Positions 8,322 to 16,613 are shown, numbered from the stretch's first letter. The stretch: 19,645 nucleotides of DNA from Candidatus Sabulitectum sp. (GCA_029940175.1 JAOZRM010000032.1:1-19645); one strand, 5' to 3'. Made by a program: numbers and translations. Notes: a model not told the origin generated them from the sequence alone.

Positions 8322-8425
8322 AGCTTGCTATACAAGGTGGTTGGTTGAAACAATACGCTCTGTTCTTTTTGCATATTTCTTTTATTGAAATAATGATTCG
8401 CTTCCAGTGAATTCAAAGGACTGCT

Positions 8426-10897
8426 ATGCTTTTCGTGTCAGGTATACTGCTTTTGTTTGGTTTGCAGGGTGAGTTAAATCAATACAGACTTGAGATAGAT
8501 CCTGTTCTGCTGGACAGCCTCTATGCAAATCCCTATGCTCACCTTCTTTTTCCGGCTTTTGTCGAAACTGAAGCTGGTTCCTGTAGTTGCATGGCAGGAT
8601 TCAGAGGGAACACTTCCCTTGATCATCCCAAGAAAAGCTGGCAATTTGAGTTGCAGGACATTTCCATGCTGGGTGCCTCACATGTTCTTCTTGATGCCCA
8701 GTACCTGGATCAATCCGCCATGAGAAATGCGCTTGCACTGTATCTCACCAGACGGTTGGGACGCCCAGCATCTCTTACAGAACATGTTGAATTATACATC
8801 AACGACGTCTATTATGGTGTGTACATTCAGGTTGAAAGAATAGATGAGTATTTATGTTCGAGAAACAATCTTGGAGCGGGTGCTTTTTTCAAATCTGTAA
8901 ACAAAGCAGGTAGATTTGTGTGGCAGCCTTCCCATATCTCAGGAACCAATGGCTTTGAATCCAGAAGAGGAAGCGAGGGGTCTCTTTCGCTGCTCCGGCA
9001 ACTCATTGATGCTGTTAATCTACAATCTCCCCTCTCTGTTGATCTGAATGACTATCTAGCCCACACTGCTGTTACCCTGGCAATTGTTGACAACGATGCC
9101 ATGATAATAAATTACTTCCTTTTTATAGGTTCTGATGGAATATGGCGCACAATCCCCTGGGATAGAGATATAACTTTCGGAAACTCCTCCACAGGAGATT
9201 ACCAGCCAGGATGGATAGATGACAGGCATATCTCCCATACGCAGAGAGCTGCTCTGGCGGCAAGATTACTTGCACAAAGTAACCACAGGGATGTTTTTGA
9301 TGACTACCTACTTCAAGCCGGCCTCATCATGGAAGAGGAGCTTCCACAAATAATTGACTCCATTTATTACGCTATCAGAACGAGTGTCTATTTAGACACC
9401 CTGAAGTCATGCACTAACAGCGATTTCGATGATGCCGTTGCTGTTCTCAGGGAAGCTGTTATTCAAAGAGGTCAGTTCATCTCAGCACTGCCTGGTACAG
9501 ATAAAGCTCTAGTAACAACACGTATGGTTTTTTCCGATTGGGATTTTCAGACAGGCGGGATTTCTGATTTAGTTACTGTTACCATCACTTTCCTGGAAAA
9601 AGCAATGGTGGCTTACCTCTATACCTGGACAGATGGATCCGAGCTGAACAGTGTTTCCATGGAGAATATTGATGGGTTTTCGTGGAGGGCAACAATCAAT
9701 TTTCCTGAAGATATCCAAGAGATGCATTTTGCAGTAAAGTACAGGGCTCAACTTGAATCCGGAGTTGCTAACTCTGCTTTCTATTATCCATTATATGGGC
9801 CGCCATACCTGGAAAGAGAATTCAGCGCCCCAACTGTAAGAAGAAGTTCTGAACAACTTGTTGTTGACTCTCTTCAAATTCTTTCTCCTGTTCGATATAC
9901 TTCCTTCCTATGGAGCATCCCGGTAGTCAACACATCCACAGCACCACAGGATATTTCTTTCTGTGGATTCCAGACAGGTTCACCACCGGCAAGAGTTCAC
10001 ACAGGGGCAGATGTTCTTATTATGCCGGGAGATACCATGTATCTCACAAACAACAAAGCGGTACTTGAAGTGCTTCTTCCCTACAGTATGATCCTTGGAG
10101 ATTTAATCATAGACTCCCCTGCAAATACCCAGTATCTCTTTTTATATCCGTCCTGGGAAACTGCCATAAACACCATCCTCGGTGATGAGGTTTCATTTTA
10201 CCAGTCTGGCATTGTTCTCAATGAACTTATGGCGAATAATGACACCACGGTTGCAGATAATTTTGGAGATTTTGATGACTGGATCGAGATAACCAACAGG
10301 GGATCAACCGATGTTAACCTCTCAGGATACTATCTTTCTGATAATACTGAAAACCCTTTCATTTTTGCCTTTCCTGATACCATGATACAACCTGGTGACC
10401 ATTTCATTGTATGGGCAGACAATGAGCCTTTCCAGGGGCCAATGCACGCGGAATTTAAAATCAGCTCTTCCGGGGAGTCTTTGTATCTGCATTATTCATT
10501 GCTGCTCGATGACCAGGTCACCTTTCCGGAACTTGAGGAAGACATCAGTTATGGACGGTGGCCCGACGGAGAAGGCCAATGGAAAGCTCTTTGTGTTCCC
10601 TCACCCGGAGCAACCAACCAGGATGATGACCTGGAACCCCATGAACTCAGATTACAGATACAGCTCCCCAATCCGGTATACTGCAATGAAGTTGTGACAA
10701 TACTTGGGAAACCAGGTCTTATTAAACTTGAAGTGTATGACCTGGCAGGCAGATTAGTTGACGCTCCATTCCTTGGAGAGGTAGTGGGCTCACATTCTTT
10801 CTCCTGGGATTCATCTTCTCTGACCACTGGTATCTATTTTCTCAGACTGACACAAAGTGATGAAGAGCACGTTCAGAAAATAACGGTGATTAACTAA
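8426..10897 (+). CDS. Secreted CotH-family kinase with LTD and T9SS-type C-terminal domains (paralogue 3)
   Basis: The product is 823 residues. ATG 8426 has AAAGGA at 8415-8420, five bases upstream. A short signal sequence (MLFVSGILLLFGLQG) precedes the CotH domain: FRGNTSL (59-65), KKSW (69-72), YGVYIQVERID, VDNDAMIIN (221-229) and PWDRDITFGN starting at 244. The catalytic-looking Lys and Asp residues are kept although the domain is clearly more diverged from paralogues 1 and 2 than they are from each other. A central beta-rich region follows, then an LTD domain (about 596-731) with GDFDDWIEITN and GRWPDGEG motifs, and a terminal sorting-type domain with YDLAGRLV and TTGIYFLRL. The LTD domain is almost duplicated in the next gene. 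It probably acts at the cell surface; the substrate is unknown. Confidence 0.85.
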   Translation: MLFVSGILLLFGLQGELNQYRLEIDPVLLDSLYANPYAHLLFPAFVETEAGSCSCMAGFRGNTSLDHPKKSWQFELQDISMLGASHVLLDAQYLDQSAMRNALALYLTRRLGRPASLTEHVELYINDVYYGVYIQVERIDEYLCSRNNLGAGAFFKSVNKAGRFVWQPSHISGTNGFESRRGSEGSLSLLRQLIDAVNLQSPLSVDLNDYLAHTAVTLAIVDNDAMIINYFLFIGSDGIWRTIPWDRDITFGNSSTGDYQPGWIDDRHISHTQRAALAARLLAQSNHRDVFDDYLLQAGLIMEEELPQIIDSIYYAIRTSVYLDTLKSCTNSDFDDAVAVLREAVIQRGQFISALPGTDKALVTTRMVFSDWDFQTGGISDLVTVTITFLEKAMVAYLYTWTDGSELNSVSMENIDGFSWRATINFPEDIQEMHFAVKYRAQLESGVANSAFYYPLYGPPYLEREFSAPTVRRSSEQLVVDSLQILSPVRYTSFLWSIPVVNTSTAPQDISFCGFQTGSPPARVHTGADVLIMPGDTMYLTNNKAVLEVLLPYSMILGDLIIDSPANTQYLFLYPSWETAINTILGDEVSFYQSGIVLNELMANNDTTVADNFGDFDDWIEITNRGSTDVNLSGYYLSDNTENPFIFAFPDTMIQPGDHFIVWADNEPFQGPMHAEFKISSSGESLYLHYSLLLDDQVTFPELEEDISYGRWPDGEGQWKALCVPSPGATNQDDDLEPHELRLQIQLPNPVYCNEVVTILGKPGLIKLEVYDLAGRLVDAPFLGEVVGSHSFSWDSSSLTTGIYFLRLTQSDEEHVQKITVIN
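10211..10618 (+). repeat. LTD-domain duplication, copy A (within CotH paralogue 3)
   Basis: This 408-base segment encodes 136 residues that align without a gap to 11179-11586. By hand count about 94 of 136 residues are identical, including NDTT, DDWIEI, NLSGYYL, FAFPDT, SSSGESL and DISYGRWPDG. It is a lamin-tail-type beta domain. Confidence 0.8.
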
Positions 10898-10935
10898 GTG
10901 TGGTATTATTTACTTTTGCAGAGGTGTAGTTGTTA

Positions 10936-11874
10936 ATGACTTTAATGGTTAAACTAGTACCGACGATCTTTCTTGCTTTGCCTTTGCTGGGAGCAACTGT
11001 TACTATTGAGCCGGGAGACAACATAGCAGACAGCTTTTTGGCTCTCGAAGCGAATGATTCTCTGTTAGTAGGATCAGGAATTTATGCTGAAACACCTGAA
11101 CTTCTATTGCTTCTTGAAGAATCAGCTCAAGCAGGTATAGCAGTAACTTATGCTCCCTTCATTCGTGAGGAAAGTGCATTGGTTATTAATGAGCTAATGG
11201 CAAAAAATGATACTACAATTGCAGACAATTACGGAGAATTCGATGACTGGATAGAAATATCCAATACAGGTACATCTGACATCAACCTTTCAGGATACTA
11301 TCTAACAGACGATGTGGAAGATCCATTCGTGTTCGCCTTCCCGGATACTGTGATCAGCCCCAGGGAGTATTTCATAATATGGGCTGACGACAATCCAGAG
11401 CAGGGATCAATGCATGCTGATTTTAAACTCAGCTCATCCGGGGAGTCTCTTTTTCTTCTTTACTCCCTGATTCTTGTTGATTGTGTCACTTTCCCGGAAC
11501 TTGACCAAGATATCAGCTATGGAAGGTGGCCGGATGGCTATGGTGAATGGGAGATTCTTGCTGTTGCCTCTCCAGGCGCACCGAACGAGGGTGGAGGTAC
11601 TGGTGTAGAATCTCAAGATACCTATACAATGCAATTGAATATGGAAAACCCGTTCGGCAGTGCTGGAATTGTGAACCTGCAGGGGAACCCTGGTTCTGCC
11701 CAGCTTGATGTATACGATATCAATGGCAGATTAGTAGATAGCCCTTTCCAGGGTGTTATTGTCTCCTCTGAGTTCTTTTCATGGGACACCTCTGCTCTCT
11801 CCTGTGGAATCTACTTACTGAGATTTATGCAGGGGAACCAGACTGTTACCAGAAGAATAACAATTATTAAATAG
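10936..11874 (+). CDS. Exported LTD protein with T9SS-type C-terminal domain
   Basis: The product is 312 residues. ATG 10936 lies 9 bases after AGAGGTG (10920-10926); a TTG at 10930 is too close to that site. A signal peptide (MTLMVKLVPTIFLALPLLGA) is followed by about 55 residues with DNIADSFLALEANDSLLVGSGIY, a pattern seen at the start of right-handed beta-helix proteins but without any helix rungs after it. An LTD domain (about residues 82-217) follows, nearly the same as that of the gene upstream, then a terminal domain with YDINGRLVDSPF and SCGIYLLRF typical of Por/T9SS sorting. It has no kinase domain. It lies 38 bases after CotH paralogue 3 and is probably co-transcribed with it. It looks like a chimera made by fusing a beta-helix-type N-terminus to a copied LTD-sorting tail. 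Function unknown; probably structural or adhesive at the cell surface. Confidence 0.8.
   Translation: MTLMVKLVPTIFLALPLLGATVTIEPGDNIADSFLALEANDSLLVGSGIYAETPELLLLLEESAQAGIAVTYAPFIREESALVINELMAKNDTTIADNYGEFDDWIEISNTGTSDINLSGYYLTDDVEDPFVFAFPDTVISPREYFIIWADDNPEQGSMHADFKLSSSGESLFLLYSLILVDCVTFPELDQDISYGRWPDGYGEWEILAVASPGAPNEGGGTGVESQDTYTMQLNMENPFGSAGIVNLQGNPGSAQLDVYDINGRLVDSPFQGVIVSSEFFSWDTSALSCGIYLLRFMQGNQTVTRRITIIK
11179..11586 (+). repeat. LTD-domain duplication, copy B
   Basis: This is the partner of 10211-10618: the same length (408 bases), in frame, and about 70% identical at the protein level by hand count. The following sorting domains are also alike but less strongly, so the duplication probably covered the whole C-terminal half. 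Confidence 0.8.
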
Positions 11875-11878
11875 TTCT

Positions 11879-11900
11879 CCGGGGAGATTCCTCTCCCCGG
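11879..11900. terminator. Hairpin between convergent genes, likely bidirectional terminator
   Basis: CCGGGGAG (11879-11886) pairs perfectly with CTCCCCGG (11893-11900) around the loop ATTCCT. It starts five bases after the plus-strand stop at 11874 and lies 13 bases before the end of the minus-strand LTD gene at 11914. Neither side has a strong U-tract (AAACAAAAG on the plus side), so termination may be only partly intrinsic. Confidence 0.6.
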
Positions 11901-11913
11901 GAAACAAAAGAAT

Positions 11914-12501
11914 TTATTCCGCTATGCTGTTAACGGCTCCGGGAGTTCCCCAGCAGACGGAATCGCCTCCGTTATCAGGAGTGGGGTTGGCAAAGTCTTC
12001 CGAGGGCTGCCAGTTTGAAGGGTCGTTGGGCCCTGAGGCAGAAATTCTCTCGAGAGAAGCTCCGTCCCCGTCGGCAGAAGAAGGTTCTGTACCGCTGGCT
12101 CCCCAGGTCTGGTCATATCGCAGGGTCTCCATAACTGTGCCGTTCTCGCTGTAAAGTATGATTTCGTCAGTGGAATTGCGTAATCTGGTCCACTCTCCAG
12201 TCCAGGGAATCAGTCTGACATCTGAGCCGTATGCCGCAGTAAAGGAAAGATCGTTAGCAGGAATCACTCCGTAAGTATCGGGAGCCAGTAGATAGTGTGA
12301 AAGAAAAACCTGGTTGTTGCCGTCGCTTATCATCATACCGGCAAGATTAATTCCCTCAGCCGAGGCATTGTAGATTTCAATCCATTCAAGATGTTCATCA
12401 AGACCCAGGGTACTTCCATCGGGGTTGTACATTACTTCATTGATAACAATGTCTCCAGGTAACTGAGAAACAAGTGCTGTGATAATCAGGAAAAATAACA
12501 T
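11914..12501 (-). CDS. Small exported lamin-tail-domain protein
   Basis: The product is 195 residues. I chose ATG 12501 because GGAG (12510-12507) lies five bases upstream; the GTG at 12507 overlaps that site. A signal peptide (MLFFLIITALVSQLPG) is followed directly by an LTD domain: DIVINEVMYNP, LEWIEIYNAS, NLAGMMISDG, then a DGDGASLERIS motif and a C-terminal WGTPGAVNS typical of the family. LTD domains are beta-sandwiches of extracellular bacterial proteins, often fused to nucleases or kinases and thought to bind or tether. This one stands alone and has no sorting-type domain, so it may be periplasmic or freely secreted. It is the last gene of the minus-strand cluster, 38 bases after the DUF4126 gene. 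It is not closely similar to the LTD copies on the other strand. Confidence 0.8.
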   Translation of the reverse strand: MLFFLIITALVSQLPGDIVINEVMYNPDGSTLGLDEHLEWIEIYNASAEGINLAGMMISDGNNQVFLSHYLLAPDTYGVIPANDLSFTAAYGSDVRLIPWTGEWTRLRNSTDEIILYSENGTVMETLRYDQTWGASGTEPSSADGDGASLERISASGPNDPSNWQPSEDFANPTPDNGGDSVCWGTPGAVNSIAE

Positions 12502-12539
12502 TGACACTCCATTCGTTACGCTAATTCACTTAATATATT

Positions 12540-13088
12540 CTATACCCTTTTGGACTTTAGTTGTTTCCTTCTCAACAAAACTATGCCAAGAAAACCAAGA
12601 AGGCCAATCGCCACCAGTGGAATAGTAACTGCAAGCACAGAAGTAGCAACAGCAGCTCCATCCTCTACAAAAGACAGAACGCCTGATCCTCCCACCGGGG
12701 CAACCACAGACCTTGCAGATACGGTTGCAATCTGTACTCCTCCTGCAACCACCCCTCCTGCAACTGCGGCCAGAACCCATCTGAAAACAGGAGAAATATC
12801 ACCAACCATTGAAGCGGTGAGAACAGTACCGGCAACCACGGCTGCTGGTGTGGCGATAGCATCAAGAGCATTATTTACCAGCGGTACAAAATATGCAACG
12901 ATCTCCACAGCGGTAGCCAGGCCGAAAGCCAGGAGAGCCGGCCAGCTTCCCAGCCATTCAAATCCGGAAGCGGGTACAAGATGACCGGAGTGAACAGCAA
13001 TACTCATAACCAGCATTGGAACAAACACGCGAAAACCACATGCTGCACTAAGAGATATTCCAATAAGCACACCGAGTACCCATTCCAT
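12540..13088 (-). CDS. DUF4126 integral membrane protein
   Basis: The product is 182 residues. ATG 13088 has GGAG (13099-13096) seven bases upstream; a GTG at 13106 would place that site inside the gene. The protein is hydrophobic and rich in Ala, Val and Gly, with about five membrane segments. The N-terminal motif GISLSAACGFRVFVPMLVMS is a DUF4126 signature, and the family's DAIATPAAVVAGT and GGVVAGGVQ segments follow. A short basic tail (RRKQLKSKR) ends it. The function of DUF4126 is not known. It lies downstream of iorB on the same strand, but a strong hairpin (13106-13129) stands between them, so its expression may be partly or fully independent of the fermentation genes. Confidence 0.8.
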   Translation of the reverse strand: MEWVLGVLIGISLSAACGFRVFVPMLVMSIAVHSGHLVPASGFEWLGSWPALLAFGLATAVEIVAYFVPLVNNALDAIATPAAVVAGTVLTASMVGDISPVFRWVLAAVAGGVVAGGVQIATVSARSVVAPVGGSGVLSFVEDGAAVATSVLAVTIPLVAIGLLGFLGIVLLRRKQLKSKRV

Positions 13089-13105
13089 AAGTATTCTCCA
13101 AAACA

Positions 13106-13129
13106 CGGGGACGACATAAGTCGCCCCCG
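13106..13129 (-). terminator. Strong hairpin after iorB: terminator or attenuator before DUF4126 gene
   Basis: On the minus strand CGGGGGCGAC (13129-13120) pairs with GTCGTCCCCG (13115-13106), ten pairs including one G-T, around a four-base loop TTAT. The sequence TGTTTTGG follows, giving a short interrupted U-tract. It lies 13 bases after the iorB stop and only seven bases before the Shine-Dalgarno site of the DUF4126 gene. Confidence 0.7.
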
Positions 13130-13141
13130 CACATGATTAAT

Positions 13142-13717
13142 TTAAAGAGCTTTGCCCCTCTTGAAGGCTTCCAGATTAACCTCAAGAGCCTTAGCTGGTA
13201 CTCTTTCTTCAATAGCATCAAACCAGCATTTTTCGGAGATCTCCGGCAGATGTCTGGAAGCTGCACCAAGCAGAACTATGTTCATAACTCGCAGGTTTCC
13301 CAGCTCTTGTGCAATTTCCATTACAGGTATCATCAGGTTCGGGATCGCCTTTTCTTCAATGATCTTTTCCACATCAGGATACACAGCAGAACCTGTATTC
13401 ACTGTCATGGGTTCTATTGTCAGATCACAGGTTATGAGCTTTCCATCCGGTGACAGATAATTAGCCCACCTGAGAGCTTCCATCTTCTCCAGAGAAAGAA
13501 TCACGTCAGCAGCACCCTTTTCAACCAGAACACTATGAACCTTCTCACCAAATCGTACATGGCTTGAAACAGAGCCACCCCTTTGTGCCATTCCATGAAC
13601 TTCACTTTTCTTCACCTGAAATCCGGAGCGCCATGCAGCACTGCATAGAACCTCGCTGGCCATTAGAATGCCCTGACCGCCGGTTCCGCAGATAATAATG
13701 TTTTTGATCTTGCTCAT
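13142..13717 (-). CDS. iorB: Indolepyruvate ferredoxin oxidoreductase, beta subunit
   Basis: The product is 191 residues, the usual length for this subunit. It is the gamma-type domain of the 2-oxoacid:ferredoxin oxidoreductase family. GTGGQG (11-16) begins a nucleotide-like fold and SEVHGMAQRGGSVSSHVRFG (38-57) is the classic family motif. With IorA it oxidises aryl 2-oxoacids (indolepyruvate, phenylpyruvate, p-hydroxyphenylpyruvate) from transaminated aromatic amino acids to aryl-acetyl-CoA, CO2 and reduced ferredoxin in the cytoplasm. Its ATG overlaps the iorA stop by one base (TAATG), so the subunits are translationally coupled. The exact substrate range, aromatic or branched-chain, cannot be read from sequence. 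Confidence 0.92.
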   Translation of the reverse strand: MSKIKNIIICGTGGQGILMASEVLCSAAWRSGFQVKKSEVHGMAQRGGSVSSHVRFGEKVHSVLVEKGAADVILSLEKMEALRWANYLSPDGKLITCDLTIEPMTVNTGSAVYPDVEKIIEEKAIPNLMIPVMEIAQELGNLRVMNIVLLGAASRHLPEISEKCWFDAIEERVPAKALEVNLEAFKRGKAL

Positions 13718-15507
13718 TACACTACCCCCTCAAGATCTTTGGAAAGCGCATCTTTAGGACACACCTGAACACAAAGATTACAATTGGGCCAACAGAGAAT
13801 CTCGCTTATAACCGGTATCTTTTTCTCAGCATCCCAACTGATGGCCGGGCAGCCAAGCTTCACGCAGATTTTGCAGTGAACACATTTATCCGGATCGAGT
13901 ACAGCTATTGTTTTCCGCTTGGGCTTGTACTGCATGATACATGGTCTTTTTGTGATAATTACACTAAGCTCTTCTCTGTCAAATTCTTCCTGGAAGGCTC
14001 TCTTCATCTCAGGAAGGTCGTGTGGGTCCACAACTCGCACGTGTTTCACACCACATGCCGACACAAGTTTTACCAGGTCTAAGGCAGGTGCAGGTTCTCC
14101 CCGGAGGTTTTTACCAGTAGTAGGGTTTTCCTGGCCGCCTGTCATTGCAGTAAGGCTGTTGTCCATTATCATTACTGTGCCAGTGTTTCCATTGTACACC
14201 ATGTCAATAAGACCGGTTATTCCAGAATGAACAAAAGTTGATTCTCCAATAGCGCTTACAAGTTTGGGCATTTCTTCTCTGCCAACGGCCTTTTCGATTC
14301 CTGCAAGAACTCCTATTGCAGCACCCATGCAAACCACGGTTTCAAGAGCATTATAGGGAGGCATAAGGCCAAGAGTGTAGCAACCTATATCTCCAGTAGA
14401 ACTGGCTTTCATTTTTGAAAGAGTATGGAATGCTCCACGATGTGGACAGCCGGCACAAAGAGTTGGAGGTCTTCCAGGAAGTGCTATCTCTTCAAATGTC
14501 AGAGGCAGACTTTCTCCGTTCCTGATACCTTTTCTAACAAGCTCCGGATTAAGCTCTCCTTCAACAGACATCAATTCGCTGCCTGTGCCGTCAATAAGGA
14601 ATTGTGATCTTATTCTCTCTTCGAGATATGGTTCGCCTTCCTCCACAAACATCACATTATCAACCTGATCGATGAATTCCTTAATAAGTCTCCAGGGAAG
14701 AGGGTTTGTCATTCCCAGCTTCAAAACACTAACCTCTGGATGAACTTCCTTAACATACTGATAGCTGATACCACTGGTGATGATACCAATGGATTTATCA
14801 CCCATCTCAATTCTGTTCAGAGGACTGTCGTAACCCCATTCCTCAAGAGCTTTCAATCTTGCCACTACTCTGGAGTGCATTTTTCTTGCATTTGCTGGAA
14901 TAGGCACTCTTTTGGCAATGTCCTTCGTGTAGCCTTTTACCGGGACTTCAACTCGAGGACCCACCTCTACGATACTTTTGGAATGGCAAATTCTTGTAGT
15001 AACGCGAAGCAAAACAGGAGTATCGAACATTTCGCTGATCTCGTAGGCAATTCCTGTAAAATCCTTGGCTTCCTGGCTGTCCGATGGCTCAAGAACCACT
15101 ACCTTCGCAGCTCTACCCATAAGCCTGTTATCCTGCTCGTTCTGAGATGAGTGTACTCCTGGGTCATCTGCGCTGACTATTACAATGCCACCGGTGGCTC
15201 CGATGTAACTCAAGGTGTAAAAAGGATCAGCAGCCACGTTAAGACCTACGTGCTTCATGGTTGAAAGAACTCTTGCTCCTCCAAAAGAGGCACCGGCAAT
15301 AACTTCCATGCCTACTTTTTCGTTTGGAGCCCACTGGGCATCAATCTCCGGATATTCTTTTCCGATGGTTTCCATGATCTCTGTGGAGGGAGTTCCAGGA
15401 TATGAGCTGGAGAAATGCACACCGTGTTCCCATGCACCCCTGGCTATAGCCTCGTTTCCCGACAGGAACAGTTTCCCGGAATTAACTTCGTTGAGTTTCT
15501 TCCTCAT
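13717..15507 (-). CDS. iorA: Indolepyruvate ferredoxin oxidoreductase, alpha subunit
   Basis: The product is 596 residues, full length for IorA. ATG 15507 is preceded by an AAAGG site. The N-terminal pyrimidine-binding TPP domain shows YPGTPSTEI (36-44), MKHVGLN (84-90) and DDPGVHSSQNEQDNR (114-128). The C-terminal pyrophosphate-binding TPP domain has CAGCPHRG, GDIGCYTLG, IGESTFVHSG and MDNSLTAMTGGQENP. The tail is a two-cluster ferredoxin domain with cysteines at about 542, 545, 548 and 553 and at 572, 576, 579 and 583. The spacing of the second set (C-x3-C-x2-C-x3-C) is one residue longer than the standard. The enzyme converts 2-oxoacid plus CoA to acyl-CoA with ferredoxin reduction. It lies 29 bases after buk and overlaps iorB. 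Confidence 0.94.
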   Translation of the reverse strand: MRKKLNEVNSGKLFLSGNEAIARGAWEHGVHFSSSYPGTPSTEIMETIGKEYPEIDAQWAPNEKVGMEVIAGASFGGARVLSTMKHVGLNVAADPFYTLSYIGATGGIVIVSADDPGVHSSQNEQDNRLMGRAAKVVVLEPSDSQEAKDFTGIAYEISEMFDTPVLLRVTTRICHSKSIVEVGPRVEVPVKGYTKDIAKRVPIPANARKMHSRVVARLKALEEWGYDSPLNRIEMGDKSIGIITSGISYQYVKEVHPEVSVLKLGMTNPLPWRLIKEFIDQVDNVMFVEEGEPYLEERIRSQFLIDGTGSELMSVEGELNPELVRKGIRNGESLPLTFEEIALPGRPPTLCAGCPHRGAFHTLSKMKASSTGDIGCYTLGLMPPYNALETVVCMGAAIGVLAGIEKAVGREEMPKLVSAIGESTFVHSGITGLIDMVYNGNTGTVMIMDNSLTAMTGGQENPTTGKNLRGEPAPALDLVKLVSACGVKHVRVVDPHDLPEMKRAFQEEFDREELSVIITKRPCIMQYKPKRKTIAVLDPDKCVHCKICVKLGCPAISWDAEKKIPVISEILCWPNCNLCVQVCPKDALSKDLEGVV

Positions 15508-15536
15508 TGTTTACCTTTCTTCCTGTTGTTTATCTA

Positions 15537-16613
15537 CTACTTGTATTCTCTCTCTTCTTCAATTTTTTCCATTACCCTTAATACACCTCTGGTGAGAGCC
15601 TCCAGTTCTGCTTCACCAGGAAAAACAAGCATTTTCCCCAGATATGAGAGGTGCTCTTCAAGAAGGTCGGTTATCCATGGGTTATATGCAATGCCTCCAG
15701 TGATCACAACAGCATCCACATCACCGCAGAGAGCGGCCGCCATTCCCCCTGCCTCCTTGGCCATCTGGTAAACCATGGCCCGGAGCACAAGATCTGCTTT
15801 CTTGTCTCCGGCCTTGGCTCTCTCTCTTACTTTCCCCACGTGCTCTTCTTGAAGATAGGCGAAAACGCCACCCTTTTTCAAAAGCATTTTCTTCAGTTCC
15901 CCGGCGTTGTACTTTCCACTGAGGCACAGTTTCATAAGACCTGTCATTGGCAGCCCACCGGTTCTTGTTGAACTGAAAGGACCGTCGTCATTAGCATTGT
16001 TTGTGTCGATCATCTTTCCTTTTCGCAGGGCATTCACGCTGATCCCGCTTCCAAGATGCATCACAACCATATTCAGTTGATTCATCGGCTTACCCAGAAT
16101 TTCCGCTGCTTTGTAAGCCACCATTCTAATGTTAAGCGCATGGCTGAGACTTACGCGGGGGAGAATGGGATGTCCGCTGAGTCTGGCCTCATCTATCATT
16201 TCATCAACACAGACCGGATCAACGAAATAAGCAGGAATGCCTGCTTTCTCCGCTATACCCCATGCAATTAATGCCCCGAGATTCGACGGATGGTCTGCCT
16301 GAAGAGTTGAGCCTTCTTTGATATCATCAAGCAATTTCTTGTTCACCCTGTATGTGCCACTGGCCAGAGGTTTGAAAGTTCCTCCTCTGCCCACAACAGC
16401 GGAAAGATCTTCAAGTTTGTATCCTTTTTCTGTGAGAATTTCCATAACAATGTCTCGCCTGAAATCCATCTGGTCAAATGTTGAAGAGAATGGCTCCAGT
16501 TCTGAAGGATTGTGATGTACATTCTCCTCGAAGATCAAGTCATCACTGTCATAAAGACCCGCCTTGGTGGAAGTTCCTCCCGGATTAATTGCCAGTATTA
16601 ATCTACGTTGCAT
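15537..16613 (-). CDS. buk: Butyrate kinase (branched/short-chain acyl kinase)
   Basis: The product is 358 residues, usual for the family. Two adjacent ATGs (16616 and 16613) are possible; I prefer 16613 because GGGAG (16624-16620) is then six bases away. It belongs to the ASKHA acetate/butyrate kinase family. Visible motifs are INPGGTSTKAG near the N-terminus (phosphate loop), VGRGG (about 74-78), HPSNLGA (about 108-114), VDPVCVDEM, HLGSG (about 186-190), DDGPFSSTRTGG and ITGGIAYN near the C-terminus. It transfers phosphate from an acyl phosphate to ADP, making ATP and the free acid. Many homologues accept isobutyrate, isovalerate or arylacetates as well as butyrate, which would fit the neighbouring IorAB. 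The start overlaps the ptb stop. Confidence 0.93.
   Translation of the reverse strand: MQRRLILAINPGGTSTKAGLYDSDDLIFEENVHHNPSELEPFSSTFDQMDFRRDIVMEILTEKGYKLEDLSAVVGRGGTFKPLASGTYRVNKKLLDDIKEGSTLQADHPSNLGALIAWGIAEKAGIPAYFVDPVCVDEMIDEARLSGHPILPRVSLSHALNIRMVAYKAAEILGKPMNQLNMVVMHLGSGISVNALRKGKMIDTNNANDDGPFSSTRTGGLPMTGLMKLCLSGKYNAGELKKMLLKKGGVFAYLQEEHVGKVRERAKAGDKKADLVLRAMVYQMAKEAGGMAAALCGDVDAVVITGGIAYNPWITDLLEEHLSYLGKMLVFPGEAELEALTRGVLRVMEKIEEEREYK

Noticed and set aside
8243..8425. The gap before CotH paralogue 3 was checked for small genes, tRNA, hairpins and mobile-element ends.
   Set aside because: Only a candidate promoter was found. No open frame with a ribosome site or stable hairpin is visible.
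12550..12984. A plus-strand open frame of 144 codons lies opposite the DUF4126 gene.
   Set aside because: Its composition (Thr, Ala and Pro rich) is what the complement of a GC-rich hydrophobic gene gives. It has no ribosome site, and the minus-strand gene is a recognisable family.
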